Assembly (NCBI GenBank): GCA_021815805.1
Contig: JAKAZQ010000025.1
Span: 1-48,364 of the forward strand
Direction: 5' to 3'
DNA: 48,364 nt
Source: Pseudomonadota bacterium
GTDB lineage: Bacteria > Pseudomonadota > Gammaproteobacteria > Burkholderiales > Burkholderiaceae_C
The notes under the pieces: generated by a model
Seen by the model: only the letters and a program-made list of their open reading frames with translations
What the model was told of the DNA's origin: nothing
Database searches by the model: none
Position numbers and translations under genes: made by a program
In this document: positions 15,513 through 24,194 of the stretch, one piece after another
Layout: each line of letters starts with the position of its first letter
Numbering within the stretch: position 1 is the first letter of the stretch

Positions 15513-16604
15513 TCAGACGGGCAGCGACCCCTGCACGCCCTCGACGTAGAAATGCACCTTGTGCAATTGCGCGTCGTCGAGCACGGAACCGGCAGGAATG
15601 ATCACCTTGCCGTCCTGGCCCTTGATCGGGCCCGCCCAGATCGGGTGCTTGCCCGACACGATGCCATCGATGCGCTGCTTCAGCACCGTGCGCACGTCGG
15701 CCGGAATCACGGGGTTGAGGTCGCCCAGCCTGATAGCCTTCTGCGCCAGCCCGTACCAGACCGACTTGCGCTTGGGAAAGTGGCCGTCGAGCACATCCTG
15801 GATGACCTCGCGGTAGCGTACCGTCCAGTCGAGCTCGACGCCGCCGAGTTGGAGCTTGGGAGCGAACTGGCGCATGTCGGAGTCCCAGCCAAACGCGTAC
15901 ACGCCCTTCTGCTCGGCGGCCTGCACGACGGCCGGCGAATCCGAGTTCTGCAGCAGCACGTCGGCGCCCTGGCTGATGAGGGTCAGCGCTGCCTCGCGCT
16001 CCTTGCCCGGATCGTACCAGGTGCTGATCCACACCACGTTGGTCGTGCACTTCGGATTCACGCTGCGCGCGCCCAGCGTGTAGGCGTTGATGTTGCGCAC
16101 CACCTCGGGAATGGGGAAGGTGGCGACGAAACCCAGCTTGTTGCTCTTGGTCATCCTGCCGGCAACGACGCCGGCCATGTAGGCGCCCTCGTAGGTGCGC
16201 ACGTCGTACTCGCCGACGTTGTGCGCGACCTTGTAGCCGGTGGCCTGCTCGAACAGCACGTCGGGGAAGTCGCGCGCCACCTTCATTACCGGATCCATGT
16301 AGCCGAAGGAGGTGGCGAAGATCACCTTGTTGCCGGCCATCGCCAGGTCGCGGAACACGTGCTCGCCCTGCGGGCCCTCGGGCACGCTCTCGACAAAGCT
16401 GGTCTGCAGGCGCGAGCCGAAGATCTTTGCCACCGCCCGACGCCCAAGGTCATGCGAGTAGCTCCAGCCGACGTCGCCCACCGGCGCCACGTAGACCCAT
16501 GCCGCCTTCAGCGGCGCCGCGGCGAAGGCGCGGCTTGCCAGGCCGGGCGCCAGCGTCCCGGCGATGCCCGATGCGGCTAGTTTGAGAGCGGTGCGTCGAT
16601 CCAT
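15513..16604 (-). CDS. BMP-family ABC substrate-binding protein
   Basis: A 363-residue periplasmic binding protein of the BmpA/Med/PnrA type, whose characterised members bind purine nucleosides or related bases. The N-terminus MDRRTALKLAASGIAG has a twin-arginine-like RRTALKL motif and is followed by a cleavable segment ending ASRAFA. Family signatures are visible as VGDVGWSYSHDLGR, VIFATSFGYMD, YEGAYMAGVVAG and LGFVATFPIPEVVRNINA. AAGGAG stands before the ATG at 16604. It belongs to the ABC operon with two permeases and the tandem ATPase. Adenine or another nucleobase is a likely ligand by context only. Confidence 0.92.
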   Translation of the reverse strand: MDRRTALKLAASGIAGTLAPGLASRAFAAAPLKAAWVYVAPVGDVGWSYSHDLGRRAVAKIFGSRLQTSFVESVPEGPQGEHVFRDLAMAGNKVIFATSFGYMDPVMKVARDFPDVLFEQATGYKVAHNVGEYDVRTYEGAYMAGVVAGRMTKSNKLGFVATFPIPEVVRNINAYTLGARSVNPKCTTNVVWISTWYDPGKEREAALTLISQGADVLLQNSDSPAVVQAAEQKGVYAFGWDSDMRQFAPKLQLGGVELDWTVRYREVIQDVLDGHFPKRKSVWYGLAQKAIRLGDLNPVIPADVRTVLKQRIDGIVSGKHPIWAGPIKGQDGKVIIPAGSVLDDAQLHKVHFYVEGVQGSLPV

Positions 16605-16666
16605 GGGATTCTCCTTCTTGAGGACTTGGGGGGTGGTCGTGCGCGGCGGAGCAGGCTCGTGCAGCC

Positions 16667-17599
16667 TCAACTCTCCGGCCTGAAGGGTGAGCCGTACGAT
16701 GCCGGCGAGTGGATGCGAATGCTTTCCTCGCGCCTGGAGATCAGCACCAACACGACCACCGTGGCAACGTAGGGAAGCGAATTCAGCAACTGCGAGGGAA
16801 TGCTGACGTGCAGCCCCGAGGCCTGCACGACGAGTGCCGCCACCATGACGAGGCCGAACAGGTAGGCCCCCAGCATCAGGCGCAGCGGGCGCCAGGTGGC
16901 GAACACGACGAGCGCGCCGGCGATCCAGCCGCGCCCGGCGACCATGCCCTGCACCCACAAGGGGGTGTAGAACTCCGACAGGAAGGCGCCCGCGACGCCG
17001 GCCATGGCGCCGCCGAAGGCCACCGTCAGGTAGCGGATGGCGATCACCGGATAGCCGACGTCGTGCGCCACCGTGGGCGATTCGCCCACCGCGCGCACCA
17101 CCAGCCCCCAGCGGCTGCGATAGAGGAACCACTGCACCGCCGCGAACAGGCCCCAGGACCAGTACACCAGGCTCTGCTGGTCGAACAGCACCTTGCCCAG
17201 CAGCGGGATGTCCGAGAGCAGCGGGATGCGCAGCGAGCCGATCGGCGTGATCCCCATGGACTCGTAGTGCTTGCCGATGAACGAGGAGAGACCGAGGCCG
17301 AAGATGGTCAGCGCCAGCCCGGTGGCCGCCTGGTCGGCGAGCAGCGTCAGGGTAGCCAAGCCGAAGGCCAGCGCCAGCAGGGCGCCGGCGAGCATAGCCA
17401 TGCACACGCCCAGCCAGATCGACCCGGCGTCATGCGCGAAGGCAAAGCCGACCACCGCGCCCACCGACATCATGCCCTCGATGCCCAGGTTCAGCACGCC
17501 GGACTTCTCCACCACGAGTTCGCCCAGCCCAGCGATGAGCAGCGGGGTGGCGGCAACGACGCATGCCGACAGCGTGGAGGTGATGATTGCGAGGGACAT
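16667..17599 (-). CDS. ABC importer permease, nucleoside/BMP type (second subunit)
   Basis: A 310-residue inner-membrane permease with about nine hydrophobic segments. Conserved features are EKSGVLNLGIEGMMSVGAVVGF near residues 31-52 (given here as the family landmark) and VGYPVIAIRYLTVAFGGAMAG. It is of the YufQ/NupQ-like class that pairs with a longer YufP-like permease, here encoded just upstream at 17622. An AAGGAGG ribosome site precedes the ATG. Position within the operon and strand agree with one importer transcribed from 20304 to 15513. Confidence 0.92.
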   Translation of the reverse strand: MSLAIITSTLSACVVAATPLLIAGLGELVVEKSGVLNLGIEGMMSVGAVVGFAFAHDAGSIWLGVCMAMLAGALLALAFGLATLTLLADQAATGLALTIFGLGLSSFIGKHYESMGITPIGSLRIPLLSDIPLLGKVLFDQQSLVYWSWGLFAAVQWFLYRSRWGLVVRAVGESPTVAHDVGYPVIAIRYLTVAFGGAMAGVAGAFLSEFYTPLWVQGMVAGRGWIAGALVVFATWRPLRLMLGAYLFGLVMVAALVVQASGLHVSIPSQLLNSLPYVATVVVLVLISRREESIRIHSPASYGSPFRPES

Positions 17600-17621
17600 G
17601 CCGGCCTCCTTGCTTGATGCC

Positions 17622-18716
17622 TCAGCGTGCTGCGGTACTTGGTGCGCGCGAGCGCACCACGCGATACTGGATAAGCACGCTGGTGATCAGGAGGTAGAAC
17701 AGCAGCATGCCCTGGAACACCTGGGCGATCGAGGCCGGCAGGTTGAGGGTGACCTCGGCCTGGTAGCCGCCGAGGTAGAACAGCGCGAGTACAAGGCTGG
17801 CGAGGAACACGCCGATGGGCGTCAGGCGCCCGACGTAGGCGACGATGATGGCGGCGAATCCGTAGCCGGCGCTGATCTGGTCGGTGAGCTGGCCCATCGG
17901 CCCGGCCACCTCGGCCATGCCGGCCAGTCCCGCCGTGGCGCCGCTGATGAGCAGGCTCACCCAGACGAGACGATTGGCGGAGAAGCCGGCGTAGCGCGCG
18001 GCGTCCTCGGCCTGCCCGGCGACGCGCATCTTGTAGCCCAGGTAGCTGTGGTTCATCACCACGTAGGCGACGAGCAGCAGCACGATGGCCACAGGAAAGG
18101 CGAGGGTCAAGCGCGTGCCGTGCAGGATGATGGGCAGGCTCACGCTGGGGTCGAGCGCAGCCGTCTGCGGGTAGTTCATGCCGTTGGGATCCTGCATCGG
18201 CCCGAACACCAGCCAGGACTCGACGAGTTGCGCCACGTAGACGAGCATGAGCGAGGTGATGATGACGTTGGCGTTGAAACGCGTGCGCAGCAACGCCGGA
18301 ATGGCGGCCCACGCCATGCCACCGAGCATGCCGGCGAGCGCGGTGCCGAACAGCCTGCCGTAGTCGACGCTGGCCACGTTCGGCCCGAGTCCGGCGTGCA
18401 GGGCGAAGGCCGTGGCCGCCACCGCACCCATCACGTACTGCCCCTCGGCACCGATGTTCCAGATGCGCGCGCGATAACAGAACGACAGCCCGATGCCCAT
18501 GAGCATGAGGGGCACCGACTTGAGCAGCAGTTCGCCCACGCCGTAGTAGGTGGACAGCGGAACGATGAAGAAGGCGTCGAAGCCCGCCCACACGTTCTTG
18601 CCGAGCGCGGCAAACAACGCCAGTCCGGTGAGCACCGTCAGCACCAGCGCAAGCACCGGCGAGGCGTAGTACATCAGGCTCGAGGCGTCGGGCCGCGGCT
18701 CCAACCTATAGAACAT
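17622..18716 (-). CDS. ABC importer permease, nucleoside/BMP type (first subunit)
   Basis: A 364-residue inner-membrane permease of the BPD_transp_2 family. It has the landmark CYRARIWNIGAEGQYVMGA and the coupling region around GYKMRVAGQAEDAARYAGF. It is homologous to the partial permease at 1-536, so two related importers lie about 18 kb apart. The ATG at 18716 is preceded by GGAGGTGG and overlaps the end of the ATPase gene by 11 nt, indicating translational coupling. Upstream codons in the frame are inside the ATPase gene and were not used. Confidence 0.92.
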   Translation of the reverse strand: MFYRLEPRPDASSLMYYASPVLALVLTVLTGLALFAALGKNVWAGFDAFFIVPLSTYYGVGELLLKSVPLMLMGIGLSFCYRARIWNIGAEGQYVMGAVAATAFALHAGLGPNVASVDYGRLFGTALAGMLGGMAWAAIPALLRTRFNANVIITSLMLVYVAQLVESWLVFGPMQDPNGMNYPQTAALDPSVSLPIILHGTRLTLAFPVAIVLLLVAYVVMNHSYLGYKMRVAGQAEDAARYAGFSANRLVWVSLLISGATAGLAGMAEVAGPMGQLTDQISAGYGFAAIIVAYVGRLTPIGVFLASLVLALFYLGGYQAEVTLNLPASIAQVFQGMLLFYLLITSVLIQYRVVRSRAPSTAAR

Positions 18717-20304
18717 GACCCACCTCCGGCGCCAGGAGCAGCACGCCAGCCGGAGCAGGAGACGCACCGGCGTCGTCCCACATGCCGCTCATCCACAGGC
18801 CGACGTCCTCCATGTCGAGCTCGGAGGCCTTGCGCACGGGCGACAGGCGGCCCTTGGCGATGACGGCGATGCGATCGCAGATCTCGAACAATTCGTCGAG
18901 TTCCTCCGACACCACGAGCACCGCGCAGCCGCTGTTGCGCAGGTCGATGACGGTCTGCCGGATGAAGGCCGCGGCCCCCACGTCCACGCCCCAGGTCGGC
19001 TGCGCCAGCACGAGCAGGCGCGGCGTCTGCAGGATCTCGCGACCGACGATGAATTTCTGCAGGTTGCCCCCCGACAGCGAACGCGCCGGCGCCCCCGCGC
19101 CGGAGCAGCGCACGTCGAAGCGCTCGATGCACGACTGCGCGAAGGAGCGCGCCTTCGCCGCCGCGACGAAGCCGCGGCGCACGAAGGGCTGCGTGTACGC
19201 GCCGGTGAGCAGGGCGTTATCGGCCAGGCTCATGCCCGGCACCGCGCCGCGCCCAAGGCGCTCCTCGGGGACGAAGCACAGGCCGAGGCGGCGCCGCGCC
19301 CCGGGAGACATGCGTCCCGCCTCGCGGCCCATGATCTGGATGGGGTAGCGCACGGAAAAGGGGATCTCCCCGGAGATCAGCCCGAGCAGTTCCTGCTGTC
19401 CGTTGCCGGAGACGCCGGCGATGCCCACGATTTCGCCCGACTTGACCTCCAGGTGGATGTCCTTGAGGTCCACGCCGAAGGCGCTCGGTGCCTCGCGCGT
19501 GAGCCCCGCCAGGCGCAGCCGCACCTCGCCGTCCTGCGCCGGCTCCTCGTGTTTGCAGGCAGGCAGGTCCCTGCCGATCATGAGGCGTGCCAGGCTTTGC
19601 GCGGTTTCCTGCGCCGGCTGGCAATGGCCGACGACGCGCCCGCCACGTAAGACCGTCGCGCTGTGGCAGAGTTCCTGGATCTCGTCCAGCTTGTGGCTGA
19701 TGTAGAGGATGGCGCAGCCCTCGTCGGCGAGCCGCCGCAGCGTCTCGAAGAGCACGCGCACCGCTTGCGGCGTGAGCACCGAGGTCGGCTCGTCCATGAT
19801 GAGCAGCTGCGGCCGCTGCAGCAGGCAGCGGATGATCTCGACGCGCTGGCGCTCGCCCACCGACAGCGAGTGCACGTGGCGCTCCGGATCGACGGGCAGG
19901 CCGTAGCGCTGCGAAACCTCGATGATGCGCTGCGCCAGCTCCGGCAGCGGCGTGCGATCGGCCAGCGCGAGGGCGACGTTCTCGCACACGGTCAGGGTCT
20001 CGAACAGGCAGAAGTGCTGAAACACCATGCCGATCCCCAGAGAGCGCGCGTACGCGGGGCTCTGCACGGCCACCGGCTCGCCCTTCCAGAAGATGGTGCC
20101 GGCGCTGGGATGGGTGACGCCGTAGATCATTTTCATCAGCGTCGACTTGCCCGCACCGTTCTCCCCCAGTACGGCGTGGATCTCGCCCTCACGGACGGCA
20201 AGATCCACCTGGTCATTGGCGACCACCGTGGGATAGACCTTGCTGATTCCCTGCATGCGCAGCAGGCTGGGCCTCGCTGACGCTTGCTCGCTCACAGGGT
20301 TCAT
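18706..20304 (-). CDS. ABC importer ATPase with two tandem nucleotide-binding domains (BMP/nucleoside type)
   Basis: A 532-residue tandem ABC ATPase. Domain one has Walker A GENGAGKST at about 47-55 and signature LSVGERQRVEI. Domain two has the degenerate loop GVSGNGQQELLG and signature LSGGNLQKFIVGRE. It is paralogous to the protein encoded at 533. I chose the ATG at 20304 (MNPVSEQ); the frame extends to 20469 but would then run through the promoter and operator. First gene of the operon ATPase-permease-permease-BMP-deaminase-deaminase. Transcription probably starts close to the TGTATGCA box at 20428. Confidence 0.92.
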   Translation of the reverse strand: MNPVSEQASARPSLLRMQGISKVYPTVVANDQVDLAVREGEIHAVLGENGAGKSTLMKMIYGVTHPSAGTIFWKGEPVAVQSPAYARSLGIGMVFQHFCLFETLTVCENVALALADRTPLPELAQRIIEVSQRYGLPVDPERHVHSLSVGERQRVEIIRCLLQRPQLLIMDEPTSVLTPQAVRVLFETLRRLADEGCAILYISHKLDEIQELCHSATVLRGGRVVGHCQPAQETAQSLARLMIGRDLPACKHEEPAQDGEVRLRLAGLTREAPSAFGVDLKDIHLEVKSGEIVGIAGVSGNGQQELLGLISGEIPFSVRYPIQIMGREAGRMSPGARRRLGLCFVPEERLGRGAVPGMSLADNALLTGAYTQPFVRRGFVAAAKARSFAQSCIERFDVRCSGAGAPARSLSGGNLQKFIVGREILQTPRLLVLAQPTWGVDVGAAAFIRQTVIDLRNSGCAVLVVSEELDELFEICDRIAVIAKGRLSPVRKASELDMEDVGLWMSGMWDDAGASPAPAGVLLLAPEVGHVL

Positions 20305-20427
20305 GGCGTTCTCTCGGGCAGTCGAGGCGCGCGTTCCGACAGTGGAGGCCGGGACTCGCCGTGATCTCCGTTCCGGCGGCGGGCCGGAACGGAGGCGGAA
20401 CTTATGGCATTCAAAATATGAAAATAC

Positions 20428-20462
20428 TGTATGCAATTTAGCATAACTATTCGCCGAGTCAA
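20428..20462 (-). promoter_or_regulatory. Sigma-70-like promoter with TGTATRCA operator over the start site
   Basis: On the minus strand, TTGACT (20462-20457) and TAAATT (20440-20435) are separated by 16 nt, a plausible -35/-10 pair. The box TGTATGCA (plus strand 20428-20435) begins at the last base of the -10 and covers the likely start. The 14-mer ACTGTATGCAATTT is shared with the box at 9792. No exact GG-N10-GC sigma-54 spacing was found here; the nearest candidate has 11 nt. Confidence 0.5.
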
Positions 20463-20519
20463 CACGCATCCAGCCCCCAGAAGTCGAGGGTTAAAACCCG
20501 GTGGCGAAGGGCTCGTGCC

Positions 20520-21728
20520 TCAGCGCCTGGCACCCGCCTCGACCCATCGCGCGATCTCGACGCGCTGCGCGTCGGTCATGCCGGTGGAGTTGTTCAGCGG
20601 CATCGCTCGGGTCACCACGACCTGCTGGTAGATGTCCTGGGCGTGGGAGACGATGGACGCGTCCTCGTCGAGCCGTATGCCCTTGCTCGCCGCCGGCCCG
20701 GCGTGACACAGAATGCAGCGCTGCTGCACGATGGCGCGCACCCGGGCGAAAGCCACCGGAGCATCGGAGACCGCCGTACTCGCTGGAGCCGGCAACGGAG
20801 CCAGTGCGATCACGAGTGAGCCGACCAGCAGAACCGCGACGCCCCAGTACTGCCACTTCCACTTGCCCTTGTGCTTGAGTACGAAGAACTGCCGCACCAG
20901 CGCTCCGGCCAGCATGAGCATGACCAGCACCAGCCAGTTGTGGCGCGCTTCGTAAAGAAAGCTGTAGTGGTTCGACAGCATCGCGAACACGACCGGCAGG
21001 GTGAAATAGGTGTTGTGCACGCTGCGCTGCTTGCCGCGCTTGCCGTCCGCCGGGTTGGGATGCGTGCCGGCGCGCAGCGCAGCTACCACGCGGCGCTGGC
21101 CGGGAATGATCCAGAACAGCACGTTGGCGCTCATCGAGGTGGCGAGCATCGCCCCGACGACGAGGAAGGCGGCACGCCCGGCGAACAGGTGGCAGGCCAG
21201 CCATGCCGCGGCCAGCACGTACAGTGCCACCAGCAAACCCACCAGACGGTCGCCCCCGCGAGCCTGGCCGAACAACCGGCAGATGGTGTCGTAGACCAGC
21301 CAGCCCACGGCCAGGAAGCCGAGGATCGCCAGGCCGGCCAGCGCCGGCGACGACCACGCGAACACCCTGGGATCGACGATGAAGATCCCCGCGCGATAGA
21401 AATACAGCACCGACAGGAGCGCGAAGCCGGACAGCCAGGTGGTGTAGCTTTCCCAGTAGAACCAGTGCAGGTGCGCGGGCAGGCTTCTGGGCGCGACAAG
21501 GTATTTTTGCGGGTTGTAGAAGCCGCCGCCATGCACGGCCCACAGCTCGCCGTCGACCCCGCGCTTGCGCAGCTCGGGGTCGGTCGGCACCTCTAGGCTG
21601 TTGTCCAGCCACACGAAGTAGAACGACGATCCGATCCAGGCGATGGCCGCGATCACATGCAGCCAGCGCAGGAGCATTTCGGCCCAGGTCATGCCGTAGG
21701 GCAGCAGGGTGGAGAGCAGCGTGTTCAT
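20520..21728 (-). CDS. puuD: Membrane-bound urate hydroxylase with C-terminal cytochrome c domain
   Basis: A 402-residue inner-membrane enzyme oxidising urate to 5-hydroxyisourate and passing electrons to the respiratory chain. The N-terminal region (about 1-300) has eight or so hydrophobic segments beginning MLLRWLHVIAAIAWIGSSF, the PuuD (DUF989) domain. The C-terminal periplasmic part carries the haem motif CILCH and a distal methionine in AMPLNNSTGM, a cytochrome c module. It is unrelated to uricase and to HpxO flavoproteins. I chose the ATG at 21728 (MNTLLSTLLPYG). It lies downstream of uraH on the same strand, so product and next enzyme are co-expressed. The gap 21729-21876 holds nothing recognisable. 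Confidence 0.93.
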   Translation of the reverse strand: MNTLLSTLLPYGMTWAEMLLRWLHVIAAIAWIGSSFYFVWLDNSLEVPTDPELRKRGVDGELWAVHGGGFYNPQKYLVAPRSLPAHLHWFYWESYTTWLSGFALLSVLYFYRAGIFIVDPRVFAWSSPALAGLAILGFLAVGWLVYDTICRLFGQARGGDRLVGLLVALYVLAAAWLACHLFAGRAAFLVVGAMLATSMSANVLFWIIPGQRRVVAALRAGTHPNPADGKRGKQRSVHNTYFTLPVVFAMLSNHYSFLYEARHNWLVLVMLMLAGALVRQFFVLKHKGKWKWQYWGVAVLLVGSLVIALAPLPAPASTAVSDAPVAFARVRAIVQQRCILCHAGPAASKGIRLDEDASIVSHAQDIYQQVVVTRAMPLNNSTGMTDAQRVEIARWVEAGARR

Positions 21729-21876
21729 CCGTAATACCTCGACATTCGCTGTACAGGACTCTCGCCACGGCAGGCACTGCGAAAGCGGTGAAGGTCGCGT
21801 GTCGCCCGCGGGAGACGACGGTGCAGCCATGCTGCGACCCGGCCGGCACATCCTGCCGGCGCGATACGTGCGGCGC

Positions 21877-22230
21877 TCAGCTGCCGCGGTAGGTGCAATA
21901 GCTCCACGGTGTCACGAGCAAGGGAACGTGGTAGTGCGCCTCGGCATCGGCCACGCCGAACTCGACCGGAACGAGGTCGAGGAAGCCCGCCTCGACGCCG
22001 GGCTGCGCGGTGCCACGGAAATACGCGCCGACATGGAATACCAGGCGATGGCGCCCGGGCCGCAGGTCGGCGCCCTGCAGCAGCGGGCTGTCGACCCGAC
22101 CGTCGTCGTTGGTCCGCACGCTGACCAGTTCGCACCAGGCTCCGTCGCGCTCGGCGAACAGATCGATTCGCACCCCGGACGCTGGTCGCCCGGCCGCGGT
22201 GTCGAGAATGTGAGTTGTCAATTGTCCCAT
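21877..22230 (-). CDS. uraH: 5-hydroxyisourate hydrolase (transthyretin-like)
   Basis: A 117-residue enzyme hydrolysing 5-hydroxyisourate to OHCU. The start MGQLTTHILDTAAGRPA contains the catalytic His of TTHILD, and the protein ends in the diagnostic TYRGS tetrapeptide region (YRGS). The length is standard for the family. The ATG at 22230 is preceded by an AT-rich segment with GTATAC and no clear Shine-Dalgarno, so the leader may be very short. It is co-directional with puuD and divergent from the GntR-puuE operon. Confidence 0.95.
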   Translation of the reverse strand: MGQLTTHILDTAAGRPASGVRIDLFAERDGAWCELVSVRTNDDGRVDSPLLQGADLRPGRHRLVFHVGAYFRGTAQPGVEAGFLDLVPVEFGVADAEAHYHVPLLVTPWSYCTYRGS

Positions 22231-22441
22231 TGATCGTATACACATTTGGTTGTGATAGTATGCTATTGTACGTGAACATCGATGACAACCAGCTTCGGCT
22301 CTACCACGGCGGAAGGTCACATCGCGGTGCATGGGTGCAAGATCTGAGCACTACGATGGATGCACTTGGTGCACACAGTGAGGTGTACGAAGCGAACCAC
22401 CACCGCGAAACACACTCCGCTCGCAGGCGCAGACATCGACC
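22231..22441. promoter_or_regulatory. Divergent promoter region, uraH-puuD / gntR-puuE
   Basis: A 211-nt intergenic region. It contains CGTATACAC (22235-22243) and ATAGTATGCTAT (22255-22266). Both share the GTATRC core of the TGTATRCA box but are not exact copies. The extended -10-like TGCTATTGT (22261-22269) faces the GntR gene. No exact sigma-54 pattern was found. Variant boxes beside the regulator's own gene would suit autoregulation (inference). Confidence 0.45.
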
Positions 22442-23197
22442 ATGAAGACGACCAGAACAGCGACGACGCACGCACGTCGTGAAGGCGATTCAAAGTCAAG
22501 CAAGGAGCGTGCCGAAGGCAGCCCCACCCCCGACTCGACGCGCCTGATCGTCGACGCCATCACGGCCGCGGTGGTCGAACACCGGCTCGCGCCCGGGGCC
22601 AAGCTCACTGAACAGACGCTCGCCGGCATCTACGGCGTCTCGCGCACCATCGTGCGCCAGGCGCTGTACCAGCTCGCTCGCGACCATCTGGTCACCCTCG
22701 CCCCCGGCCGCGGCGCGTTCATCGCCACGCCCTCGGTGGACGAGGCGCGCCAGGTGTTCTCGGTGCGCCGGCACCTGGAGCAGCACCTGGTCGAGGAGTT
22801 CTGCAAGAAGGCCGGCAGCGCCGACATCCGCGCGTTACGCGAGCATGTCCGGCGCGAGCAGGCCATGCTCGGGCGGCCCGACGTGCGCGGGCGCACACGC
22901 CTGCTCGGCGACTTCCATGTGCTGATGGCGCAGCGACTCGGGCTCGTCGTACTGGCCGAACTGCTGTCCGAACTCATCTCGCGCTGCGCGCTTATCGCGC
23001 TGATGTACCAGTCCTCGCGCGCCGCGCAGCATTCCTCCGACGAGCACCTGGAAATCCTCGACGCGCTCGAGGCACACGACAGCGCGCGCGCGAAGGCGCT
23101 GATGGAAGCCCACCTGCGCGCCACCGAGGATTCGCTGCTCTACCACCCCCGCACCCCCAGCGTCGACCTGCGCGAAGTGCTCGGCCAATCCGCCTAG
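22442..23197 (+). CDS. GntR-family transcriptional regulator, FCD type
   Basis: A 251-residue regulator. The winged helix region (about 30-100) includes LAPGAKLTEQTLAGIYGVSRT and VRQALYQLARDHLV, followed by a FCD ligand-binding domain with the conserved EEHLEILDAL-like stretch (here DEHLEILDALEAHD). It is the first gene of the operon with puuE, the UraD-allantoate amidohydrolase fusion and the M20 enzyme, so it probably senses a purine breakdown intermediate. It is clearly distinct from the FCD regulator at 4302. The N-terminal 25 residues are basic and not conserved, and the start is not supported by a strong ribosome site. Confidence 0.88.
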   Translation: MKTTRTATTHARREGDSKSSKERAEGSPTPDSTRLIVDAITAAVVEHRLAPGAKLTEQTLAGIYGVSRTIVRQALYQLARDHLVTLAPGRGAFIATPSVDEARQVFSVRRHLEQHLVEEFCKKAGSADIRALREHVRREQAMLGRPDVRGRTRLLGDFHVLMAQRLGLVVLAELLSELISRCALIALMYQSSRAAQHSSDEHLEILDALEAHDSARAKALMEAHLRATEDSLLYHPRTPSVDLREVLGQSA

Positions 23198-23218
23198 CGC
23201 GCCAACCCACTCCCCGAG

Positions 23219-24187
23219 ATGAGCGACACCGAAGCGATCCGCCTGCCCGCCGGCTACCCCCGCGACCTCGCCGGCTACGGCCGCCGTCCGCCGCAGGCAC
23301 GCTGGCCCGGCAATGCGCGGATCGCCGTGCAGTTCGTGCTCAACCTCGAGGAAGGCGGCGAGAACAGCGTACTGCACGGCGACGCGGGCAGTGAACAATT
23401 CCTGTCCGAGATGTTCAACCCGGCGAGCTATCCGGCGCGGCATCTCAGCATGGAAGGCATCTACGAATACGGGTCGCGCGTCGGGGCCTGGCGCATCCTG
23501 CGCGAGTTCGAGCGCCGCGGCCTGCCGCTGACCGTGTTCGGCGTCGGCATGGCGCTGCTGCGCCTGCCGGAACTCGCCGGCGCCTGCGTCGAACTCGGCC
23601 ACGAAGTGGCCTGCCATGGCTGGCGCTGGATCCACTACCAGGGCATCGACGAGGCCACCGAGCGCGAGCACCTGCGCCTGGGGCTGCAGGCGGTGCGCCA
23701 GGCCTGCGGGGTCGATGCCGTCGGCTGGTACACCGGGCGCGATAGCCCGAACACCCGGCGCCTGCTCGCCGAACACGGCGGCCTGCTCTACGACAGCGAC
23801 TACTACGGCGACGACTTGCCACTGTGGCTGCAGGTACGTACCTCGAACGGCGCGCTGCGGCCGCATCTGGTCGTGCCTTACACCCTCGACACCAACGACA
23901 TGCGCTTCGCGCTGCCGCAAGGCTTCGCCCAGGCCGAGGACTTCTACATCTACCTGCGCGACAGCTTCGACGCGCTGTACGCCGAAGGGCTCGAGACCCC
24001 CCGCATGCTCAGCGTGGGCATGCACGCACGCCTGCTCGGTCGCCCGGGCCGCATCGGTGCGCTGAGACGCTTCCTCGACCACGTGGAGCGGCACGACCGA
24101 GTCTGGGTGGCGCGACGCGCCGATATCGCCCGACACTGGCGCGAGCATCACCCCTTCGACGCCGCCACCGCGCATGTCTGGGACTAA
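23219..24187 (+). CDS. puuE: PuuE-type allantoinase
   Basis: A 322-residue polysaccharide-deacetylase-fold enzyme that in purine clusters serves as cofactor-independent allantoinase, opening allantoin to allantoate. Diagnostic segments are YPRDLAGYGRRPPQARWPG, FVLNLEEGGENSVLHGD and GHEVACHGWRWIHYQ, which mark PuuE rather than chitin or peptidoglycan deacetylases. It is 22 nt downstream of the GntR gene and 8 nt before the next gene, so it is part of the operon. No dihydroorotase-type allantoinase is in the window. Confidence 0.93.
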   Translation: MSDTEAIRLPAGYPRDLAGYGRRPPQARWPGNARIAVQFVLNLEEGGENSVLHGDAGSEQFLSEMFNPASYPARHLSMEGIYEYGSRVGAWRILREFERRGLPLTVFGVGMALLRLPELAGACVELGHEVACHGWRWIHYQGIDEATEREHLRLGLQAVRQACGVDAVGWYTGRDSPNTRRLLAEHGGLLYDSDYYGDDLPLWLQVRTSNGALRPHLVVPYTLDTNDMRFALPQGFAQAEDFYIYLRDSFDALYAEGLETPRMLSVGMHARLLGRPGRIGALRRFLDHVERHDRVWVARRADIARHWREHHPFDAATAHVWD

Positions 24188-24194
24188 ACCGCCG

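Noticed and set aside
20441-20455. A possible sigma-54 element before the BMP-type ABC operon
   Set aside because: Minus-strand spacing between GG and GC is 11 nt. A TTGACT-16-TAAATT pair fits the same region better.
22361-22373. Palindrome TGCAC-TTG-GTGCA upstream of the second GntR gene, considered as an NtrC site
   Set aside because: The arms are separated by 3 nt, not the 7 nt of NtrC sites, and no sigma-54 promoter lies downstream.
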